Source: Bimuria novae-zelandiae CBS 107.79
Lineage: Eukaryota; Ascomycota; Dothideomycetes; Pleosporales; Didymosphaeriaceae
Assembly: GCA_010015655.1 (NCBI GenBank)
Contig: ML976821.1
Coordinates: 1-44,156, forward strand
Direction of reading: 5' to 3'
Length of the DNA stretch: 44,156 nt
The translations under genes and the position numbers were made by a program. The notes beneath the pieces were generated by a model. It searched no databases and was not told where the DNA came from. It saw only the letters and a program-made list of their open reading frames with translations. Position 1 is the first letter of the stretch, and each line of letters opens with the position of its first letter. Positions 22,859 to 33,504 of this stretch are shown piece after piece.

Positions 22859-24529
22859 ATGGCTTCCTCGATCCTTCAGAGCAGCGCGACGTCGGGTTCG
22901 ACCTTCTCGGTGATATCAACGCCTGCGCCCCCTCAAGGGTCGTTCGACTCTCCGGCGGCTGGAGTGACGGGAGGTATGTATTGCACGAGCGCTCCTGTGC
23001 CTTCGTTCAATGTATGTTAACCACAGTCATGCAGGCTACACAGGCGACTCGATAGAGCCCAAAATTATGATCGCCTTCCTGATTGGACTCTCTCTGTACA
23101 ACGCCGTGGAGCTCATCATCCTGATCCTGTTCACCTTCAACAAATACAGCGGACTCTACTTCTGGTCATTAACCGTCTCCAGCGCCGGAATCATCCCGTA
23201 CTCGCTGGGCTTTCTAATCAAGTTCTTTCAAATCCTGGACCCTAATCAGAGCGTCGGCTACATCGCCGTGGTCATGCTTTCTCTGGGATGGTACTCGATG
23301 GTGACCGGTAAGCGCAGACAGTCGCTCGCTGACAAGCGCCTTGTTCCTAACTCAAGCGCATGCAGGTCAATCCGTAGTTCTCTGGTCCCGTCTGCACCTC
23401 CTCACTAGCTCGCAACGAGTCATCCGATGGTCTCTCTACATGATCTGCACCGACGTTGTTATTTTACAGTTCCCAACCAGTGTACTCACCTTCGGCTCGA
23501 ACGCAAACACTCTCAGCGAGCGCACGTTGCACCATTTCGTGCGCGGCTACAACATAATGGAGAAGATACAAATGGTCGGGTTCTTCGTGCAGGAGCTCAT
23601 TCTGTCCCTGATCTACATCAAAGAGACTCTGCGCATCATCAAGCTATCCAAGAGTGCGCAGGGAGACATCATGAGCATTGCGGACGAGACCGAGCTGAAG
23701 CACCCTTTTGCGCGAAAGGTCATGTACCAGCTGCTCGCCATCAACAGTGGTACGCATCGCCCGGGTACGACGTGAACATGCCGATGCGCATACACACGAG
23801 GTACCGTCCCCACCTCTTGGGCTACCATGCTGACTTCGTACCTGCGTGTAGTCATCATTGCCATGGACGTGGCGCTCCTCGCCGTCGAATTCGCAAACTT
23901 GTATCTCATCGAGACGACGCTCAAGGGCGTCGTCTACTCGATCAAGCTCAAGCTCGAGTTCGCCGTGCTGGGCAAACTCGTACAGATTGTGCGCAGTAAG
24001 GCCGACAGCAGCGGACAAGCGTCTGACGAGCGGCAAGCTACGTCGACGGGTCTGGAGCTCGAAAAGCTGTCCACGGCGAGAAGTGGGAGTGGTACGGGTA
24101 GCGCAAAGGGGAATGCAAGGAGAGGCAGTGCGCTTGCGCGGGCGCAGACGTTTCCTGACTTTGTGGATCCCGCGAGGGTGAGCGGAGATGTTACGCATGC
24201 CGTTGCAAGTGCACCACCTCCGGCGAGGGCAACAATGGGTCTTAGCTTGACGCCAGAAGAGGAGCAGGAGCAGGAGAATGCGTGGGAGGTCGAAGGCCAG
24301 CACAGGAAGCGGTGGTACAGGGCGAACCGGAACAGTTGGATCGACGAAGAAATGGTAAGTAAAACGCCCATGGCTTGTGCGTATGAATGTGTGCTAAGGC
24401 GGGAAAGGACAAGCACAACATCGGTTGAAGACGTCGAATCACCCGCATGCGTTGCTCACCGTGGTTTTTCTGGTTTCCTAACCAGCGGGTACCCCACAGG
24501 GCCCCAACATCAATTCATCGGCCGAGTAG
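22859..24529 (+). CDS. seven-helix integral membrane protein of unknown function (DUF7703-like)
   Basis: Five exons: 22859-22973, 23035-23307, 23366-23749, 23852-24354, 24500-24529. All phases are consistent and all introns are GT-AG, giving 434 residues. After a short Ser/Thr/Pro-rich N terminus there are seven hydrophobic segments, for example IMIAFLIGLSLYNAVELIIL, YFWSLTVSSAGIIPYSLGFL and VGYIAVVMLSLGWYSM. They occupy about residues 50-290, followed by a polar cytoplasm-like tail with Ser/Gly and acidic runs. The GWYSMVTGQSVVLWSRLHLL block recalls a fungal family I remember as DUF7703; no catalytic motif is seen and the function is unknown. The last exon is a choice: an acceptor at 24499 gives a short ending NINSSAE; using 24485 or reading through the donor gives other tails. 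It converges on the Cym1 gene. Confidence 0.75.
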
Positions 24530-25103
24530 GTCTCGACCGAATCCACCACAATCCTGTCAATAATGTATCCTCGTCTCCACCAAACCACACAATCCCTCAA
24601 AAAATATACCCCCAAATTTAGTCCGCCGGGAGAAGAGTCTCACTCACAGGCGGTTCTGAAATTGGTAGCCACTACAAACCCAGTAGCCGCCCCTACCCGC
24701 CTCACTCTCGCAAGTGAGTGGATCAGAGCGGCGCCGAGCGCAGCGTTGCTCTCGCGCATTGCGTTGCCCCGAGGGCCAGACGCTGCCAGCCATGGGGGTA
24801 GCGGCGGTGGCACGTCTGCGGATCTGTTCGACTGCGCTTTGGGACGAAGAAGGCGGACAGAACGGGGCGTGCGCTGCCCATATGGACCGGCGGGGCACGT
24901 GCGTGCCAAGGTGTGAAGAGGAAGGAAGGAGCGGGTTGGTGAAGGCCATCAGGTACGCAGGAAGAACGGAAAATGAAAATGGAAATGGGTGGTATTCTTA
25001 CACTTACCGCGATACATAGTATACAGATGCTATGTTGAATCATTACAACATTTTACGCGCCCTAAATGCCGTCAAAACGACCATAAAAATACAGACGCAT
25101 TAC
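24530..25103. other. convergent intergenic region
   Basis: This lies between the 3' ends of the membrane-protein gene (+) and the Cym1 gene (-) and presumably holds both 3' UTRs. No conserved ORF was recognised; the small ORFs on both strands lack domains. Confidence 0.6.
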
Positions 25104-28100
25104 TCAAGGAGGGGCGACAGCCTCCTCGGGTATGTTCTGCGCCATATGCAACTCCCTCACGTCCCATCCATTCTTCTCCGTTGCCCAATCTTTTCTCTCG
25201 CCAAGGATAGCAATGCTGCTCTCCGACGCGCGCTTGACGAGAAACTCGTCCGCGACGCGCTGCACCTGTTCAGCCGAGACGTCTAGTAACCGTTCCCTCC
25301 GCGTCTGCAGCATGTCGTCGGTGATGCCGGACAGGAACAAGCGCATGCCCTCCTGGGCGACGCTCTGCGGCGCATCGTAACCCTGGAAGACGCTGAGCTT
25401 GGCTTCTTCGAGGTCCTGCGGCGTCCACGTACGGTCGCGCGCCCACTGTCCCGCTTCGGACATGACCTTCATCGTATTCTGCGGGTTGGGGTCGCGGTAG
25501 CTGTACATGCCGAACAAGCCGCCTAGAGAGCGGGAGTAGGCGCCGCCTCCATAAGCGCCGCCTTTTTCGCGGATCTCGTGGTGGAGATGCCTGTGGGTGA
25601 GGAGCTGTGCGAGGATTTCAAGAGGTGCGCCCGCGGAATCCACATAGGGGACCGTTGCGACAGCCCTGGCGGAATAGTAAACTTGGTATGGGAGTGGGAA
25701 GAAAGACTTGGCATTCCTGGGATACTCTGCTTGGTGCGAAGCAGAGGGTGGCGTAACTCCTTTCGGCAAGGAGCCTAGGAAGCGGCTGAGAGCTTCTTGA
25801 TTCGGCGTCGAGCTTTCTGGGCCACAGGTGAGTGCAACGCGGAGTTGGCTACCATTCGCGATGGTGAAAGACTGTATGGCCTTCAGCTTCGATATGACGT
25901 CGCTCATTGATTCGGAGAGCGGACGCGATGCGAGACCAGCTGTGAGCTTGATTTGAGACAGACCCGATATTTGTTCCATCAGCCTCCCGGTAGGTGAGAG
26001 TCCTGCTTCTGCAAAGTTTCTGGCGTAAACGTGACCGGATTCGGCGATTGAATTGATGACGCCGCTAGAGGAGGTCTGCACCAGCTCACGTATCTTCTTC
26101 TCGGCCTCCGGGCCATCGAAATCAGTCTCCATAATGATGGTACGGAGGAGCTCGTACATGTCGGGTACGTTTCGATCCAGTGCAAATCCACTGAAAGTGA
26201 AGCCCTCTTCAAATTTGTCCAGGGCGAGCGGAGAGGGTGACGCATGGTGTCCAACAGAGATGCCGCCTGTCTTCAGATTGATCAATTCTTCCAGCTGTTC
26301 CATTGTTTTGTTTCGAGTTCCCAGGCGCATGATGGCGGAGGTAAAGAGTGGGATCATCTCTCTTAGCTCATCGGGTAGGTTCTCAAGCCGATGAACCGCA
26401 CGAAAGTAGGTCAGACCATTTGTCGGAGCCTCTCGCCATTGCACACTAACGCCTCCCACGTCGTCGTGTCGGAGGGGTTTCCTTTCCTTCTCGCGAGGTA
26501 TGTCCTTCACATGGACGGTCGGAAGACAGCTCAAATCCTGGCTCCTAGCCTTCTCTTGCACTTCGAGGAGCTCCAGTTCGCGCTTTTCCAGATACTCATG
26601 TGCTTCGGTCGGGCTGGAAAACTGTTTTGTGGCCTCGGAGATCTTCTCTGCAAGTCGGTTATTCTCCTCCTCGACAAGTTCTTGGCCAAAACTTTCGGAC
26701 GGAGTCATTGTAAAGGTTAGCGTGTTGTCGTTGAGCAGGTACTTCTCCAACAGACCCTCCAGGTAGCCGCCCTTGGCGTAGCTTTCCTTGAATGCATTGA
26801 TGGTGTCTACTACGGCAAGTGCATTCATAGGGTCCACGCCGTTGAACCAGCCAGGTTTCAGCCGCTGCATCATGTTCATGCCAAAGTTGGCAGTCTTGTG
26901 CTTCAATGACAGCTCCATCTGGTGCAGGACACCGTCGACCTTGATTTTGTCAAAGCCGTTCTTCCGCGCCTCTAACAGAGTCTGGGCGATGGCTTCCCGT
27001 ACCCTGGGTACATCTTCCTCCTTGACCGCATTTAACCCTACGGAGAAGACGCCCCGTCGACCGGCGCTGTCATAACCGGTGTTCGGGCTGAAGGATGCAC
27101 CCAGACCTGATTCGATGAGATTGCGCACCAAGGGAGAACCATAGCCATCCATCAACAGAGAGCTCAGCACGCCCAGCGAGAAGTTCTCCAGCACATCGGC
27201 GGTATCGCCCATGAGCCAGGTCACCGACGTCTTGTGCTGGCGGTCGGGTGGCACGAGTGGGTCAAGCGGGCCAGGCACCGTGACATGCTTCGGGCCGTCG
27301 AGCTCAATGGGGTTCTTAATGCCGTGGTCCACTCTGATGCGGTCGAAGCCATGCAGGCGCTGGTCGATCTCCTTCAAATGGTCCGCCAACGGAAGGTCCC
27401 CGTAAGTCAGAAGCTTCGCGTTGCTCGGGTGGTAGTGGTCATGGTGGAACTTTTTCAGTTGCTCCCAGGTCAGATCGGTAATCTTCTGTGGGTCGCCGCC
27501 CGAGTTGTTGATGGCCGGAAACAGGTGGTCCTGGAAGCGGACGTAGAACAGGTAGCTCGCATCCGACATCTGGCCCTTCATCTCGTTGTACACGACGCCC
27601 TTGAAGACCAGGCGCTTCGCCTCGTCGCCGCCCTCTTGCTGCGTGGCCAGAGGGTTCTCCGGTCCGATCCTCCAGCCTTCCTGCGTGAAGTCGTTCTCCT
27701 CCAGCAGCGGGTGTAGCGTGGCATCGAGGTAGACGGACATGAGGTTCTTAAAGTCTTGGGCGTTGGTGGTGGCGAACGGATACGTCGTGTGGTCGGCCGA
27801 CGTGAAGGCGTTCATGAAGTTGGAGAGCGAGCGCGAGAGCATCTTGAAGAAGGGGTCGCGCACGGGATACTGGTGGCTGCCACACAGCGTCGTGTGCTCG
27901 AGAATGTGCGGCACGCCCGTGTCGTCGGGCGGGTTCGTCTTGAAGCCGATGGAAAAGACATTGTTGGCATCGTCGCGCGCAATGTGAAGGTACTCGGCGC
28001 CGGTGCGGTCGTGTTTGAGCTCCAAAGCCGTCAACTCCAGCTCGGGCACGTGCTTGATGCGCGTGATGGTGAAGCCGTGGAGCTGGGTGCCGACGGGCGG

Positions 28101-28226
28101 GAAATGCGAGGGGTCTGCGACTGCGACGGCGGCATAGCGGCGACGGTTGTTGAGAGCTGCTGTCCCATGGCGCCGGGGAAGAGACGATGCCCCATGTCGC
28201 AGCGGACAGCGGACAGACCGCAACAT
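25104..28226 (-). CDS. CYM1: mitochondrial presequence protease (M16C metalloprotease, Cym1/PreP)
   Basis: A single uninterrupted frame. The upstream Met at 28313 would give 1069 residues; I prefer Met at 28226 ([20 protein letters not shown]), giving about 1040 residues and an Arg/Ser-rich, acid-free N terminus typical of a matrix-targeting sequence. The inverted zinc motif HILEH (HxxEH) lies at about residues 107-111 in this numbering, with the catalytic Glu inside it. A downstream YNEMKG probably supplies the third zinc ligand. Conserved M16C blocks include [32 protein letters not shown] and the C-terminal [14 protein letters not shown]. The enzyme degrades cleaved targeting peptides in the mitochondrial matrix. 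Length is slightly above yeast Cym1 (about 990). It is divergently transcribed from the taxilin gene. Confidence 0.93.
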   Translation of the reverse strand: MLRSVRCPLRHGASSLPRRHGTAALNNRRRYAAVAVADPSHFPPVGTQLHGFTITRIKHVPELELTALELKHDRTGAEYLHIARDDANNVFSIGFKTNPPDDTGVPHILEHTTLCGSHQYPVRDPFFKMLSRSLSNFMNAFTSADHTTYPFATTNAQDFKNLMSVYLDATLHPLLEENDFTQEGWRIGPENPLATQQEGGDEAKRLVFKGVVYNEMKGQMSDASYLFYVRFQDHLFPAINNSGGDPQKITDLTWEQLKKFHHDHYHPSNAKLLTYGDLPLADHLKEIDQRLHGFDRIRVDHGIKNPIELDGPKHVTVPGPLDPLVPPDRQHKTSVTWLMGDTADVLENFSLGVLSSLLMDGYGSPLVRNLIESGLGASFSPNTGYDSAGRRGVFSVGLNAVKEEDVPRVREAIAQTLLEARKNGFDKIKVDGVLHQMELSLKHKTANFGMNMMQRLKPGWFNGVDPMNALAVVDTINAFKESYAKGGYLEGLLEKYLLNDNTLTFTMTPSESFGQELVEEENNRLAEKISEATKQFSSPTEAHEYLEKRELELLEVQEKARSQDLSCLPTVHVKDIPREKERKPLRHDDVGGVSVQWREAPTNGLTYFRAVHRLENLPDELREMIPLFTSAIMRLGTRNKTMEQLEELINLKTGGISVGHHASPSPLALDKFEEGFTFSGFALDRNVPDMYELLRTIIMETDFDGPEAEKKIRELVQTSSSGVINSIAESGHVYARNFAEAGLSPTGRLMEQISGLSQIKLTAGLASRPLSESMSDVISKLKAIQSFTIANGSQLRVALTCGPESSTPNQEALSRFLGSLPKGVTPPSASHQAEYPRNAKSFFPLPYQVYYSARAVATVPYVDSAGAPLEILAQLLTHRHLHHEIREKGGAYGGGAYSRSLGGLFGMYSYRDPNPQNTMKVMSEAGQWARDRTWTPQDLEEAKLSVFQGYDAPQSVAQEGMRLFLSGITDDMLQTRRERLLDVSAEQVQRVADEFLVKRASESSIAILGERKDWATEKNGWDVRELHMAQNIPEEAVAPP

Positions 28227-28631
28227 TGGCGAAGACGACAGCTGTCGGGGAAGAAAGAAACGGTCAAGACTTGGCGTAGAGCAGGTGCAGTCATGGAAAG
28301 CAGATTGATGCACTGCATCCTCGTACTCGGCGAAAAACTACGCTTACGTGATGAAGTTACTGCAGGTGCCGACGCCGCCCACCACACACGCGACCGACGA
28401 CGACGTCCCTGCCGAGCACGCTCGCCGTATCACTCCTGCTGCGATTGCATATCCATTTACGCCCCTCGTCCGCCTCCGTCGCCTCCTCCTCTTCTTCCTC
28501 CTCCGCCTCCGCTACCGCCCCGCCTGTCGCGAGCCGCACACGACGCCCCGGAACGTCAGCGCCCACCAGCTCCGCGACGGCGAGGGGGGTTTCCGACGCC
28601 CTGAAAAGAGCGGCCAGCAGCGGCTCCCTCC
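28227..28631. promoter_or_regulatory. shared divergent promoter region of CYM1 and taxilin genes
   Basis: About 405 bp separate the two starts. The part near the taxilin gene holds a long pyrimidine-rich stretch (about 28465-28520, CTCCT/CCGCCT repeats), a common feature of fungal promoters upstream of transcription starts. No specific factor site is claimed. Confidence 0.5.
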
Positions 28632-30214
28632 ATGGCAGCCGTTGCCCACCAGCACCCGACGTCGACCGCCCGCCCCGCGCCTCGTAGCATGGACACCAGC
28701 CGAAGCGCATCCACATCCACATCCGCATCCATGGCGCCCGCGCAGCCGAAAAAGGGAAAGGGAAAGAAGTCGACCGACCCGTCGGAGCAGCAGAAGCAGA
28801 TCCAGGCCAAGATTGCGCAGCTGGAACAGGATGCCGCCGGCGACAAGGAGCAGGAGCTCGAGATCGGTGCGTTGCCCCTCCATCACGAAGAGTCACCATG
28901 TCTGACGGGCGTACAGAGCGAGAGGTCAAGAAGGCGAACCGCGAGCTGTCGTCACTCCTCAACAGCATGGACGGCCCGCTGACGCGCGTCGAGATGGTCC
29001 AGAAGCGCTACACGGAGCTGCTTGCGGAGATGAAGCGCACCGAGCGCGAATACCAAAAGTCTAAGAAGCGCGGGGACCAGCTCCAGAAGGAGAAGGATGC
29101 GCAGCGCTCCGAGCTCAACAAGGTCACCACTATGAAGGACAAGTTGGACAAGCTGTCGCGCGACTTTGCCAAGGAGAACAAGAAGCTAAAGGACGAGCTG
29201 CACAAGATGGAGTCGACCGAGGCGCAAGCCCGTGAGGAGCTGCACTCCCGTCTCGAGGAGCTTGTCTACGACGTGGACAGTTGCATCGCCCAGCAGCACC
29301 AGCCCGAACAAATGAACCCGGCCGAGATGGAGCTCGACGAACTGTAACCCTGACCGTGACCCTTCCACCCACCTATACTGACATGGACCAGGTTCCGCCA
29401 AAAATTCAAGTCCTTCATCGATCAGTACGAGCTACGCGAACTACAGTTCCATTCTCTACTCCGGACCAAGGAATTGGAGATACAGTACCAGATGGCTCGC
29501 CTTGAGCAACAGCGCAAGAAACAGGAAGCAGAGTCCTCCAAGTCCCACCAGCTCACTCGACAGGTTTCGACGTTCTCGCAGACAGAGACGGAGTTGCGCA
29601 CTCAGCTGAACATATATGTGGAGAAATTCAAGCAGGTATGGGTCCCTGGCAGAATTCAGCGTACACCATTGGTTAATACTGACCAGATGCAGGTCGAAGA
29701 AACGCTCAACAACTCCAACGACCTCTTCCTCACATTTCGCAAAGAGATGGAGGAAATGTCCAAGAAGACTAAGCGCCTCGAGAAGGAGAACCAAAATCTG
29801 CAGCGCAACAAGGAAGTCACCAACCGCAACATTGCCGAGATGGTGCAAGAGCGCGAGAAGATGCAAGAAGAGCTCGCAAGGAAGACCAAGGAGGTGGAGG
29901 AGCAGCGGAAGAAGATTGCTCGTCTGGAGACACTGTGTAGAGGTATGCAAGCACAAGGACGCGGTCAAGTTCCGATGACGGAACTGGAAGACGACGAGGA
30001 GGTGACGGAGAGTGAGTACGAATACGAGGACGATGAGGAGGAGGGCAGTGAACAATACGACGATGACACCGAGGACGATGCCTTAGAGCCCGTGCCCGAA
30101 CGTCGCCCTTTTGGCCCCGTTCCGCCGCCCCCACCTCCACCTGAGAACTCCGCTAACACGAAGGTCAATGGCCATAGACAGGCCAACGGACAAGTCAACG
30201 GAGTGAAGCGCTAA
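28632..30214 (+). CDS. taxilin-family coiled-coil protein
   Basis: Four exons: 28632-28866, 28917-29343, 29392-29635, 29693-30214, with introns of 50, 48 and 57 bp and all junctions in phase. The product is 475 residues. The N terminus is Ser/Thr/Ala-rich with a Lys run (PKKGKGKKSTD). From about residue 55 to 385 it is almost continuous charged coiled coil with taxilin landmarks: ELSSLLNSMDGPL, FRQKFKSFIDQYELRE, and YVEKFKQ joined by the third splice to VEETLNNSNDLFLTFRKEME. The C-terminal tail is acidic (Glu/Asp/Tyr runs) followed by PVPPPPPPPEN. Taxilins bind syntaxins and are linked to vesicle traffic; in fungi the role is less defined. The third intron is in frame, so an unspliced ORF also exists. 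Met 28690 is an alternative start. Confidence 0.9.
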
Positions 30215-30546
30215 GAACTCCTGCGAGTGTACATTATTTCTCCAAGTAATGACATGCCGCTGTGCTTCATGCATCATCCGCCAACTATCTCAGACGTCGA
30301 TACTTCATGCTTGTGATGTTGATTTTCATGGATTTTGATTCGACTACAGTCGCGACTGGTGAGTGGCTAATCCCGGTGCCTCGGCTCGGCATCCCTCCCC
30401 CGCATTGGACCTGGTTACGCATCCTCCACGCCGTGCGCTATTTAGCATCCTCCCCCAGATACAGCTACCATGGTATACATGTGCACTTGGTCGCGTTACC
30501 GCGCACTACTTTCCTCGACGTCTATCCTCTGACCCAATTGACCACA
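30215..30546. other. intergenic region between taxilin and nitronate monooxygenase genes
   Basis: 332 bp holding the taxilin 3' UTR and the promoter of the next gene, which is in the same direction. An open frame runs in from 30262 but shows no family resemblance before the Met at 30547. Confidence 0.6.
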
Positions 30547-31716
30547 ATGGCGCCGCCTCGCCTCCAAACACCGCTCTCCGAGCTGCTGGACATCCAGTAC
30601 CCCATCATCCTCGCCGGCATGGCGCGCACATCAGGCGGGCCCCTCGCCGCCGCCGTTTCCAATGCAGGCGGACTAGGAGTAATTGGGGGGCTAGGCTATA
30701 CCCCCGAGCAGCTCCAGGCCATTATCGACGAGCTCAAGGCGAACTTATCCGACAAGTCGCTGCCCTTTGGCGTCGACCTCGCGCTTCCCCAGGTCGGCGG
30801 CTCCGCTCGCAAGACGAACCACGACTATACGCACGGACAGCTGGACGAGCTCATCGAGGTGACCATCAGGAACGGCGCGAAGCTGTTCGTCAGCGCGGTT
30901 GGCGTGCCACCCGCACGAACCATCAAACGCCTCCATGAAGCCGGCATCACAGTGAGTTGTAAAGTTCTTAGATGGAGAACGCATTTTTGCTTTGAAACGG
31001 CAACCTGATAGATGAATCATATTTATGATGTGGTTTCATCAAGCAGGCAAGTACTGATTGGCTCTTCCCAGATCATGAACATGGTGGGACATCCAAAGCA
31101 CGCAGTCAAGGCACTCGAAGCAGGTGTGGACATTGTATGTGCCCAAGGAGGTGAGGGAGGCGGCCACACCGGCGACATCGCCAATTCGATACTGATCCCT
31201 GCCGTCGTGGACGTCGCGCGGCGCTACAAGAGCCCACTCACCGGCCAGCCCGCCATGGTGGTTGCCGCCGGAGGCATCTACAACGGGCGCAGCCTCGCAT
31301 CGAGCCTGATGCAGGGCGCGCAGGGAGTGTGGGTCGGCACGCGCTTCGTGGCCAGCACAGAAGCAGGGTGCTCGCAGCAGCATAAAGAGAACGTGGTCAG
31401 CGCGACGTATGAGGATACAGACCGCACGCTGGTCGTCAGTGGTCGGCCATTGAGGGTCAAGCTGAATCGGTACATCAAGGACTGGCACGCTCGGCCCGAG
31501 GAGATCAAAAGGTTGACTGAGGTGGGCATCGTGCCGTTGGAGAAGGACGTGGAGGAAGAGAAGGATTTCGATATACCATTTCTGATGGGACAAGTGGCGG
31601 GCGAAATCAAAGATATAAAGCCCGCGAAGCAGATCGTCGACGAGATGGTAGAAGAAGCAGTGCAGATGTTGAGATTAGGGCAAACCTACATCTCAAACCC
31701 TCCCAGCAAGCTATGA
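30547..31716 (+). CDS. nitronate monooxygenase (2-nitropropane dioxygenase family)
   Basis: Two exons, 30547-30951 and 31072-31716, phase-0 intron of 120 bp (GTGAGT...CCCAG); 349 residues. The fold is an FMN-binding TIM barrel. Near the N terminus it shows YPIILAGMARTSGGPLAAAV and GGLGVIGGLGY. The splice joins EAGIT to IMNMVGHPKHAVKALEAGVD, followed by CAQGGEGGGHTGD (the conserved His/Gly loop), then MVVAAGGIYNGRSLASSLM and GVWVGTRFVAS, the FMN phosphate-binding end of the barrel. The enzyme oxidises alkyl nitronates to aldehydes or ketones and nitrite, protecting against toxic nitro compounds such as 3-nitropropionate. The start at 30547 is chosen because family similarity begins there. It converges on the secreted-protein gene, leaving about 90 bp between stops. 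Confidence 0.92.
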
Positions 31717-31805
31717 GGGCACCAGTACACAATCGCATAATCATAATCATAAAATCGGCATACTTGTCGAGCGGATCCATACTTGTCCTACGGATCGGTG
31801 CCCAT

Positions 31806-32698
31806 CTACATACAGGATTTCCCACCACACGACGACAACGTATGCACATACCTAATCTTCCCGCCCTCAAGTCTAAACTCATGACTATCAGGTAGACCCC
31901 CGTGCCGCCAAAGTCCATCTGCACATCCACAGTGCCATACTCTTCATCAATGACATACTGTCTATTAACCAGCTTAACCCCGCTCGGGATACCGACATCG
32001 CACCGATCACTAGCCTCTCCCTTCCCCGTGTACGCGCCTCCTTCCAAGCGCGCACAAGGCGTGCCCCACGATACTTTAACGTTCTTGTCGTTGAAGATGT
32101 CGCAGTACGCGTCTGCCGCCGCTTTGATGGCCTCGCGCGTGTCGCGTTTCGTGGCGGGGATGGGGGTCCATGACTCGCGCGAGGCCCAGTAGTAAGTGCC
32201 TGTTACGTTGAAGAGCCAGTCGCCTTTTGTGGTGGCGATGGTATCTATCTGAGCGACTTTTTGCGTCGCGTTGTCGAGGCGGAGTTGGGTGGCGAGGACG
32301 TAGGGTTTGGAGGGGTTGGTAATTATGAATTCGCTGAAGGCAGCACATTGGGAGATGTCGTGTTGGCTGCGGTTGTGCGCGATGACGAGGGGTTGGGAGA
32401 GGATGCCTGAGGTGATTTAGTGATGAGAAAGACGTTTGGGTTTATTTCTATTGGGGGTGGGGGTTGACGGGGTGAAATTGGTTGTGTAGATAGGTAAGAG
32501 GGTACCTTTTGTAATGTTTACGGTCTTGCGGTTCTCGGTGTATTTGATGGATGGGGCGAAGGAGGCGGCGCCGGAGAGAGTGCCAGCTGTTTGGGCTTTG
32601 AGGAGGTCGGCGGTTGCGGCTGTTAGTTGCTCGCGTGTACAGGCCGCGGAGGCGTGTGCTACGAAGGCGACGAGGAACAATGTTGGCAGGTGAAGCAT
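31806..32698 (-). pseudogene. small secreted protein (DUF8021-like) with a C-terminal frameshift
   Basis: Two exons on the minus strand, 32698-32506 and 32406-31806, with a 99-bp intron. The start MLHLPTLFLVAFVAHASAAC is a clear signal peptide. The mature part has several Cys (QCAAF, AYCDIF, TPCARLEGGAYTGKG, SDRCDVG), NVTG and VNITK glycosylation-type sites, and the block YVIDEEYGTVDVQMDFGG. I remember this pattern as a fungal secreted family named DUF8021; function unknown. At a run of five C (31897-31901 on +) the frame is lost: the expected ending LPDSHEFRLEGGKIRYVHT is present one frame over and ends at a stop at 31806. One missing base there explains both frames. It could be a real inactivating change, a sequencing error, or a strain variant; otherwise the gene looks intact. 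Confidence 0.7.
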
Positions 32699-33357
32699 TT
32701 TGGTGTTGTGGCAAGATTGCTTTTGACGGCTTGCGCCTTTAAATGTAAGCACCTTTTGTATTGGAGTTACCCTTGTCGCAGGGTCGCTTGAAACTACATG
32801 GAATTTGATTGACTGCTCCAAAGCCATCCGTTTGCGGACCAAGGAAATATCAATTCTACGTCATTGGAATTCGGCATTGGAAAGGGCAAAATGTTCCCCA
32901 TCTAGGGAAACGTGTGGGGCGATTTTGCAATATCTGGGCGATGTAGATCACAGGGGTCTTGGGGTAAAGTGGGATCGCGAGCTAATAAGACGTCGTGCAT
33001 GAATAAGTCCGACGAAGTGGATCAAACTTTGGCAGACAACACCTCACGAATAAATGAGACAATGCGGGGAAGTGTTAACTTAAATTTATTCAAACAACGG
33101 GTCGGCGCCGTTGTAACTGCGTATCCAAACGACATCATACACGACTGCTTTCTTTCGTTCTGGCGACTGACATACGTCTGGGAAACTTAGTTTAGTAGAA
33201 ATCACGTTGTCAAGGGAATTTCAGCACGAGGGCAAGGTCTATCGCACTTCAGGAATGCACGTCTGGTGCGCCGTTCCGTGGTATATGGATATTCTCATCT
33301 CGCATGACAGAAACTATCGTGCGGCATTGTGTCGCATCTTGCAGGTGTTGGCGTAAG
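32699..33357. other. intergenic DNA at the right edge of the gene island
   Basis: Ordinary composition, with no recognisable gene on either strand. It presumably holds the promoter of the secreted-protein gene. Composition becomes TA-rich after about 33500. Confidence 0.55.
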
Positions 33358-33370
33358 TACTATTGTCGTT

Positions 33371-33504
33371 TCCGAAATACCGTCCCGCCCCACTTTGGCG
33401 GATTTTTCTGTCAGCACTTAGTAATCGGTTCCTCACCAACACTTTCGTACACCTGTTTTGTGAGCGATAAAATGATTACACGGAATATTCACCCTAGGTA
33501 AATA
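33371..33504 (+). repeat. left inverted end of the two-ORF DNA transposon
   Basis: The first 28 bases (TCCGAAATACC...CACTTTGG) recur inverted at 43749-43776 with two transition differences. A second shared block (AATTACA/GATTACA then ATTCACCCTA) lies just before the start codons at both ends. The distance from the block edge to the transposase ATG is 134 bp, against 132 bp on the other side. Candidate TA target sites are at 33358-33359 and 43786-43787. Confidence 0.55.

Noticed and set aside
23644..24416. Long minus-strand frames of 219 and 160 codons
   Set aside because: Antisense to the last large exon of the membrane-protein gene; low-complexity Arg/Ser translation typical of a shadow.
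27756..28604. 282-codon plus-strand frame over the CYM1 5' end
   Set aside because: Reads as Arg/Val-rich antisense of a conserved enzyme; the minus frame has the protease motifs.
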